In this document: positions 59,419 to 64,000 of the stretch, one piece after another
How the letters are laid out: every line of letters starts with the position of its first letter
How positions within the stretch are numbered: the stretch's first letter is position 1
NCBI RefSeq assembly: GCF_030244015.1
Contig: NZ_JASSYX010000001.1
Coordinates: forward strand, 744,001-808,000
Direction of reading: 5' to 3'
Origin: Pedobacter ginsengisoli
GTDB taxonomy: Bacteria; Bacteroidota; Bacteroidia; Sphingobacteriales; Sphingobacteriaceae
Length of the DNA: 64,000 nucleotides
The notes under the pieces: generated by a model
Databases searched by the model: none
What the model saw: only the letters and a program-made list of their open reading frames with translations
What the model was told of the DNA's origin: nothing
Translations under genes and position numbers: made by a program

Positions 59419-59868
59419 TTATACCTTCATCGCCCGGTCCATTTCTCTTTTGGATTCGCGGTCTTTGATGCTGTCTCTTTTGTCAAATTCCTTCTTGCCC
59501 TGGGCCAGTGCGATCTCTATCTTGGCAAACCCCCGTTCGTTTGTAAAAATCCGAAGCGGCACAATTGTATAACCTTTCTCTTCGCTTTTTGCTTTTAGTT
59601 TTTTGAGTTCCTTTTTTTTCAACAGCAAAACCCGGTCGCGCTTGATGTCATGATGGAAAAAAGAACTGTTGCTGTATTCGGAGATATGAAGGTTTCTAAC
59701 ATAAAGAATATTACCGATGAACATACAAAATGCATCAGACATATTTGCTTTCCCTTGTCTGATGGCTTTTATTTCGGTGCCCAGTAAAGCAATGCCGGCA
59801 ATGAAATTTTCAACAATGTGATAGTCAAAAAAGGCCCTTTTATTTTTTATCTGGATATCGTTTTTCAT
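59419..59868 (-). CDS. smpB: SsrA-binding protein SmpB
   Basis: A 149-residue SmpB, the protein partner of tmRNA. It shows KNKRAFFDYHIVENFIAGIALLGTEIKAIRQGKANMSDAFC, then HHDIKRDRVLLLKKKELKKLKAK, the central family block, and a basic tail with DKRDSIKDRESKREMDRAMK that reaches the decoding centre. Its tmRNA partner is at 17134-17496 on the same strand, 42 kb away. Convergent with pcm and 23 bp from the mntH stop, so it may share the mntR-mntH transcript. Confidence 0.95.
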   Translation of the reverse strand: MKNDIQIKNKRAFFDYHIVENFIAGIALLGTEIKAIRQGKANMSDAFCMFIGNILYVRNLHISEYSNSSFFHHDIKRDRVLLLKKKELKKLKAKSEEKGYTIVPLRIFTNERGFAKIEIALAQGKKEFDKRDSIKDRESKREMDRAMKV

Positions 59869-59891
59869 AAGAATCGGCTAATATCTCAATT

Positions 59892-61769
59892 TTATCTTAC
59901 AATAAGTACAGGAATAGCTACTTTGTGACGTACAGAATTGACAGTGGTTCCAAGTATCAGGTCCTTTAACCCTTTGTGTCCATGTGCGCCCATAACCAGC
60001 AGTTCGAGTTTGTTTTCCTCTGTAATGTCCACAATTGCTTTGACGGTCCCGCCGTAACCGATGTGAACGGTGGATTCGTAACCAAGCTCTTTGAGATTGA
60101 TCCGGTATTTTTCCAGGTTCTCTGCATCACTCTGGGTTTCATAGTCGAGTGCAGAATCGCCATGATAACGGGCTACTGCAGTCTCTACCACGTGGATCAG
60201 GTAATAGCGGGCGTTTTTGCCTCCCTGGATCAGGGCATGTCTGATGGTGTTCCGGTCGTTTTTGGAGAAATCAACCGTAATGCCAATACGGGTATAATTG
60301 ATTTTTTCGATTTCCCGGATATCGAGTGCGTTGCCATGCGGGGCTGCATTGACTTCTCTTTTTCGGGAGTTGATGAGCGGATAAAGGAAAATAAACAGGA
60401 GTAACAAGCCGATCATTATAGCAAGCGGAACAATGATGAAGTATACGTACCAGCCCCCGCTGGTTCCCCAGCTGCTGATCTCTTCAATGACCAGCTTTAC
60501 ATTCAGTGAAACGATGACCAGCGAACTGATCCATGCCAGAATTTTAACCCATGGTTTTATCGCGAAGCCTTTCATGGTCTTTTTATCGGATGTAAAATGG
60601 ATCAAAGGAATGACAGCAAAGCCAAGCTGCAAGCTGAGTACGACCTGGCTCAATATCAACAGGCCGCCAAGCGCTTCGTTACCAAAATATAAGATTGTAA
60701 AAAATGCAGGAATAATGGCGAGCAGACGGGTAATGAGACGGCGGAGCCAGGGTTGGATACGCAGTTTAATGTGACCTTCCATTACAATCTGGCCTGCCAG
60801 GGTTCCTGTTACCGTCGAACTTTGTCCTGCGGCGATGAGGGCAATAGCGAATAGTGCGGGTGCAACGCTTCCAAATATATTCTGAAGCAGTTGGTGGGCA
60901 TCCTGTATTTCTGCGACTTCATACAGTCCATTCTTAAAAAAGGCAGTGGCCGCAAGGATCAGGATTGCTGCATTTACAAAAAAAGCAAGGTTAAGTGCAA
61001 CTGCAGTGTCTATGAAATTAAATTTTATAGCTTCTTTGATGCCTTTCTCATCTCTTTCAAATTTCCTGGTCTGCACCAGAGAGGAGTGGAGATAGAGGTT
61101 ATGCGGCATCACAGTGGCACCGATGATCCCTATGGCAATATATAAAGCATCCCCGGATAATATAGAGGGTTCGAATCCGGCGGCAATCTCTTTTAATGAG
61201 GGTTCGACGATAAACATTTCAATTAAAAAAGAAACTCCGACAATAAAAACCATAGAGACAATAAAGCTTTCCATTTTACGCATTCCCTTGTTGAGCAGGA
61301 AAAGCAGCAATACCGTATCAAATATGGTGATACTGATCCCCCATATTAAGGGCAGCCCGAATAACAGGTTCAGTCCTATGGCCATGCCGATGACCTCTGC
61401 CAGATCACAGGCAACGATAGCGGTTTGGGCCAAAATAAACAATGGGAAGTTTACCCAGCGCGGATATCCGTTTCGGGATGCCTGTGCAAGATCCAGGCCC
61501 CGTACTATTCCAAGGCGCGCACTCAGTGACTGCAGGAGCAGGGCAATGAGATTGGACATCAGCAGGATCCAGATCAGCTGGTAGCCAAACTTACTTCCTC
61601 CTGCTATATCCGTAGCCCAGTTGCCGGGATCCATGTAGCCCACACTTACCAGATAGGCCGGACCGATAAACGAAAGTATCCGCTTCCATCCTGTGCGCTT
61701 GCTGGTATCCACGCTTTGATGGACTTCACTTAGTGACTGCGTCTGCTTATTTTGGTCATTTTGCTTCAT
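59892..61769 (-). CDS. NRAMP Mn2+/Fe2+ transporter with C-terminal universal-stress domain
   Basis: A 625-residue fusion. Residues ~25-455 are an NRAMP transporter: GPAYLVSVGYMDPGNWATDIAGGSKFGY (TM1 with the metal-binding DPGN) and ATVMPHNLYLHSSLVQTR (TM6 with MPH). About eleven helices are visible. Residues ~480-625 form a USP domain (RIGITVDFSKNDRNTIRHAL, ending LLVMGAHGHKGLKDLILGTTVNSVRHKVAIPVLIVR) with the nucleotide-binding GxxGH...GS-like loop. The USP part may sense nucleotide or energy state. The start is ATG 61769, one base after mntR, which should control it. Confidence 0.9.
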   Translation of the reverse strand: MKQNDQNKQTQSLSEVHQSVDTSKRTGWKRILSFIGPAYLVSVGYMDPGNWATDIAGGSKFGYQLIWILLMSNLIALLLQSLSARLGIVRGLDLAQASRNGYPRWVNFPLFILAQTAIVACDLAEVIGMAIGLNLLFGLPLIWGISITIFDTVLLLFLLNKGMRKMESFIVSMVFIVGVSFLIEMFIVEPSLKEIAAGFEPSILSGDALYIAIGIIGATVMPHNLYLHSSLVQTRKFERDEKGIKEAIKFNFIDTAVALNLAFFVNAAILILAATAFFKNGLYEVAEIQDAHQLLQNIFGSVAPALFAIALIAAGQSSTVTGTLAGQIVMEGHIKLRIQPWLRRLITRLLAIIPAFFTILYFGNEALGGLLILSQVVLSLQLGFAVIPLIHFTSDKKTMKGFAIKPWVKILAWISSLVIVSLNVKLVIEEISSWGTSGGWYVYFIIVPLAIMIGLLLLFIFLYPLINSRKREVNAAPHGNALDIREIEKINYTRIGITVDFSKNDRNTIRHALIQGGKNARYYLIHVVETAVARYHGDSALDYETQSDAENLEKYRINLKELGYESTVHIGYGGTVKAIVDITEENKLELLVMGAHGHKGLKDLILGTTVNSVRHKVAIPVLIVR

Positions 61770-61770
61770 G

Positions 61771-62424
61771 TTATGCTTTAATAAGGATATGTTTGGCCAC
61801 TTCACGGCTTATGTTTATTTTTTTGCTTTCAACCAGCAGCTCAATAGACCCGTCAAAATCTGTGATGTCTGTCACTTTTACAAGCTTTCCGAGTGTAAGC
61901 CCAAGTTTTTCAAGGTGTTTCAGGAAAGCGGAAGAATGCTCACTTACACCCATCACAAGTCCCTGCTCATTGGTTTTTAACTTGTTCAGTTTAATAAAAG
62001 TGGCCGAATCAAATTTCCCGTCTTTATCTGGGATCGGGTCCCCATGAGGATCGTTTTTAGGGAATGCAAGAAATTCATCCAGTCTTTCGATCAGTTCAGA
62101 GGAATTAATATGTTCCAGTTCTTCTGCTATATCATGGACCTCGTCCCATTTAAAGCTGAGTTTTTCCACCAGAAATACCTCCCAGAGCCTGTGCTTGCGG
62201 ACAATATTTATCGCGGTCCGTCTACCCGTATCTGTTAACTTTACCCCCTGATACTTTTGATAGATAATCAATTGTTTATCAGCTAGTTTTTTTATCATAT
62301 CAGTTACTGATGCGGCTTTTGTGCCCATTTTTTCAGCAATGGCATTGGTCTGTACGGCAACGTCTGTGTCGCTGGAAAGGTGGTATATGATTTTAAGATA
62401 GTTTTCTTCTGTAAATGACTGCAT
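61771..62424 (-). CDS. mntR: MntR/DtxR-family metal-dependent repressor
   Basis: A 217-residue regulator. The winged HTH is at ~1-70 (TEENYLKIIYHLSS, TNAIAEKMGTKAASVTDMIKKLADKQLIIYQKYQGVKLTDTGRRTAINIVRKHRLWEVFL). The metal-binding dimerisation domain has WDEVHDIAEELEHINSSELIERLDEFL. The C-terminal FeoA/SH3-like domain ends LGLTLGKLVKVTDITDFDGSIELLVESKKINIS. It probably represses itself and mntH when Mn2+ (or Fe2+) is high. A palindromic operator overlaps its -7 box. Confidence 0.92.
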   Translation of the reverse strand: MQSFTEENYLKIIYHLSSDTDVAVQTNAIAEKMGTKAASVTDMIKKLADKQLIIYQKYQGVKLTDTGRRTAINIVRKHRLWEVFLVEKLSFKWDEVHDIAEELEHINSSELIERLDEFLAFPKNDPHGDPIPDKDGKFDSATFIKLNKLKTNEQGLVMGVSEHSSAFLKHLEKLGLTLGKLVKVTDITDFDGSIELLVESKKINISREVAKHILIKA

Positions 62425-62429
62425 TTATG

Positions 62430-62459
62430 TGTCTAACTAAAAGTTTAGACAAATCTAAA
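62430..62459 (-). promoter_or_regulatory. MntR-type operator overlapping the mntR-mntH -7 box
   Basis: TTTAGACAAATCTAAA (62444-62459) is a perfect 6-bp inverted repeat with a 4-bp spacer. A second pair, TGTCTAA (62430-62436) and TTAGACA (62445-62451), overlaps it. On minus, TAGATTTG (62457-62450), a TAnnTTTG -7 box, lies inside the palindrome, so a bound dimer would block transcription. Confidence 0.75.
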
Positions 62460-62510
62460 AAATATTATGTAAAATAAACTATAAAAAAACACAGATATTG
62501 TAGAATAAAA

Positions 62511-62543
62511 TTTGGCAAAATACAAGCCTATGCGTTATCTTTG
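62511..62543 (+). promoter_or_regulatory. Promoter of the Lrp-family gene
   Basis: TTTG (62511-62514), 21-nt spacer, TATCTTTG (62536-62543). Both elements match the Bacteroidota consensus; the leader to ATG 62564 is ~15 nt. Confidence 0.7.
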
Positions 62544-62563
62544 ACCCGATATAAAAATTTACC

Positions 62564-63034
62564 ATGGCAGGAGAACTAGATAAAACAGATTTTAAGATCT
62601 TAAAACTACTACAGGAAAATGGTCGGATGACCAATTTATTGCTATCTCAGGAGATCGGATTGTCGCCGGCGCCTACACTGGAGCGGGTACGCAAACTGGA
62701 AACTTCTGGTTTTATTAAGAGTTATCATGCCCTGGTCGATGAAGAAAAACTAGGTCTGGGAATTAAAACTTTTATTCAGGTTCAGCTGGATTTTCATAAA
62801 AACAACACCATTCAGATCTTTTTAGATGAGGTGAACCAGATCAAGGAAATTACAGAATGTCACCATGTGACCGGTCAGGCAGATTTTCTGCTGAAAGTTT
62901 ATGTAAATGACATTAAAGCATATGAGCGGTTGATTATGGATAAGATCAGTAAGATATCAGTAGTGAAGACTTTTCAGACCATGATGATTATGTCGACAAC
63001 CAAGAAAGAACCGATCGTACCTCTGGAATACTAA
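62564..63034 (+). CDS. Lrp/AsnC-family transcriptional regulator
   Basis: A 156-residue regulator. The N-terminal HTH is [55 protein letters not shown] (~4-58), and the C-terminal RAM/AsnC domain includes [39 protein letters not shown]. Such proteins bind amino acids and act as oligomers. The effector and targets cannot be told from sequence; no neighbouring amino-acid gene is co-oriented. Convergent with ung, sharing two bases of their stop codons. Confidence 0.92.
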   Translation: MAGELDKTDFKILKLLQENGRMTNLLLSQEIGLSPAPTLERVRKLETSGFIKSYHALVDEEKLGLGIKTFIQVQLDFHKNNTIQIFLDEVNQIKEITECHHVTGQADFLLKVYVNDIKAYERLIMDKISKISVVKTFQTMMIMSTTKKEPIVPLEY

Positions 63035-63708
63035 ATGATCTGCCAGTCTACCGGGCTTTTTCCTTCTTTAATTAAGATCTCATTGGTCTTAGAAAAATGC
63101 GCACAACCAAAAAAGCCATTATAGGCAGAGAACGGAGAAGGGTGGGCGGCTTTTAGTACGGTGTGCTTTTTCCCGTCTATTAATTCCGCTTTGTTCTGGG
63201 CATACCTGCCCCAAAGCAAAAACACCAGGCCTTCGCGCTGCTCAGATAATTTGCTGATGACCGTATCGGTAAATATTTCCCAGCCTTTACCCTGATGTGA
63301 GCCCGCCTCATGTGCCCGGACGGTTAATGTCGCATTTAAAAGTAAAACACCCTCATCCGCCCATTTTGTCAGGTCCCCATGCACCGGGACTTTAAAACCT
63401 GGTATGTCCCCGGACAGCTCTTTATATATATTCTTTAAGGAAGGCGGAATGGCTATTCCTTTTTGTACTGAAAATGAAAGTCCGTGTGCCTGACCGGTAC
63501 CATGATAAGGGTCCTGTCCCAGGATGACGACTTTAACTTTATCGAAAGGGGTATGGTCCAGTGCATTAAAAATATCAGCACTTTTCGGGTAAACTGTTGC
63601 TCCGCTTTGTTTTTCTTTCAGCAAAAAGGCTTTGAGGGTTTTCATATAAGCCTTGTCAAATTCATCGCCCAGTACATCAAGCCAGCTTTTTTCTAATTTT
63701 ACGGACAT
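63031..63708 (-). CDS. ung: Uracil-DNA glycosylase
   Basis: A 225-residue family 1 UDG that removes uracil from DNA. Hallmarks are [23 protein letters not shown] (~54-76; catalytic Asp in GQDPYH), [30 protein letters not shown] and [16 protein letters not shown] (catalytic His in HPSP). The length is normal. It follows the truncated thioredoxin-like gene on the same strand after a single base, so the two are probably co-transcribed. Confidence 0.95.
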   Translation of the reverse strand: MSVKLEKSWLDVLGDEFDKAYMKTLKAFLLKEKQSGATVYPKSADIFNALDHTPFDKVKVVILGQDPYHGTGQAHGLSFSVQKGIAIPPSLKNIYKELSGDIPGFKVPVHGDLTKWADEGVLLLNATLTVRAHEAGSHQGKGWEIFTDTVISKLSEQREGLVFLLWGRYAQNKAELIDGKKHTVLKAAHPSPFSAYNGFFGCAHFSKTNEILIKEGKSPVDWQII

Positions 63709-63709
63709 G

Positions 63710-64000
63710 TTATTTCTTTAAAATGTTTAACATCTCATTTTCAAGAGTTGTTTGCGGACTTTCGACGATCCGGCCGGCCTCTTCTCCCCGACGGTAAAAA
63801 ATAAATGTGGGTACCTGTATGATATCCAGATGATCCAATAAACCATTTTCTGTTTTTTTTTCGCCATCGGTACAGATGATGGTCACGTTTTGGTTGCTGA
63901 TTCCGAGTGCATCAATGACCTTAAAAAAACGGGGCACCTGCATTTTGCTGTCGCCGCACCATGTACCCAGTACAATGGTGATTTTGACGCCTTCAGAAAA
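63710..64000 (-). CDS. Thioredoxin-like protein (N-terminal end cut by window edge)
   Basis: The minus-strand frame is open to the window end, giving the last 96 residues; the start lies beyond 64000. The visible fold is thioredoxin-like: [26 protein letters not shown], then [11 protein letters not shown], and the cis-Pro region [21 protein letters not shown]. The active site reads WCGDS with a single Cys instead of CxxC, so it may not be a classical disulfide reductase. An internal ATG at 63941-63943 is not the real start. Adjacent to ung. Confidence 0.8.
   Translation of the reverse strand, partial: FSEGVKITIVLGTWCGDSKMQVPRFFKVIDALGISNQNVTIICTDGEKKTENGLLDHLDIIQVPTFIFYRRGEEAGRIVESPQTTLENEMLNILKK

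Overview
The window looks like a chromosomal segment of a Bacteroidota bacterium of the Sphingobacteriaceae type (Pedobacter-like). Several features point that way. Promoters match the Bacteroidota consensus TTTG/TTG-N18-21-TAnnTTTG. There is a type IX secretion (T9SS) cargo protein with a PorP/SprF partner, a complete Bat (aerotolerance-type) operon, a fused alpha/beta 2-oxoacid dehydrogenase E1, a DAHP synthase fused to chorismate mutase, and a tmRNA tag ending GENNYALAA. Almost everything is chromosomal housekeeping or regulatory content. I see no insertion sequence, prophage, CRISPR array or rRNA operon.

Layout. 0-4.1 kb: tail of a membrane protein, a membrane histidine kinase, a GtrA protein, a GT-C glycosyltransferase and a Dabb protein. 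4.2-12.8 kb: moxR - DUF58 - BatD-like - batA - batB - batC - batD - batE, preceded by five 11-bp direct repeats. 12.8-17.1 kb: a two-subunit molybdenum hydroxylase (Fe-S and Moco subunits) with XdhC and MocA maturation factors. 17.1-21.8 kb: tmRNA, an aminotransferase, a DUF1573 protein and the E1 fusion. 21.8-27.8 kb: the aromatic amino-acid operon pheA - DAHPS/CM - aroA - aroC behind a leader-peptide attenuator, then aroB and an S4 protein. 27.9-32.4 kb: proline dehydrogenase, KatG, a HAD phosphatase and a CAU tRNA. 32.4-39.1 kb: a tightly overlapping five-gene minus-strand operon (E1-like/nitroreductase fusion, acyltransferase-like GNAT, 7TM-DISM kinase, REC-kinase, REC). Divergent from it are a REC protein, a giant T9SS type B PKD protein and PorP/SprF. 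44.4-51 kb: rpoN, a HEPN protein, mscL, and a LiaF-like/DUF4288/LytS/LytTR operon. 51-52.6 kb: rpmH - rnpA - yidD - tsaB. 52.6-64 kb: two envelope proteins, DUF423, priA, pcm, smpB, mntR-mntH, an Lrp regulator, ung and a truncated thioredoxin-like gene.

Two things stand out. First, the minus strand at 26.28-26.47 kb reads as a complete transcription attenuator. It has a consensus promoter, a 20-residue leader peptide with eight aromatic residues in nine positions (YWFGYFYYF), a 9-bp antiterminator arm overlapping the leader stop codon, and an intrinsic terminator just before pheA. Second, the 32.4-39.1 kb operon couples two putative small-molecule-modifying enzymes to a membrane sensor kinase and two response-regulator proteins, and has an 8-bp inverted repeat just before its first gene. 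I infer that it could be a signal-synthesis-and-sensing module.

Other regulatory structure: an MntR-type palindrome covering the mntR -7 box, inverted repeats ahead of the Mo-hydroxylase operon, two different 11-bp-period arrays upstream of rpoN, and several near-leaderless promoters. Protein functions come from recognising motifs and family-level resemblance in the translations. No database search was run.
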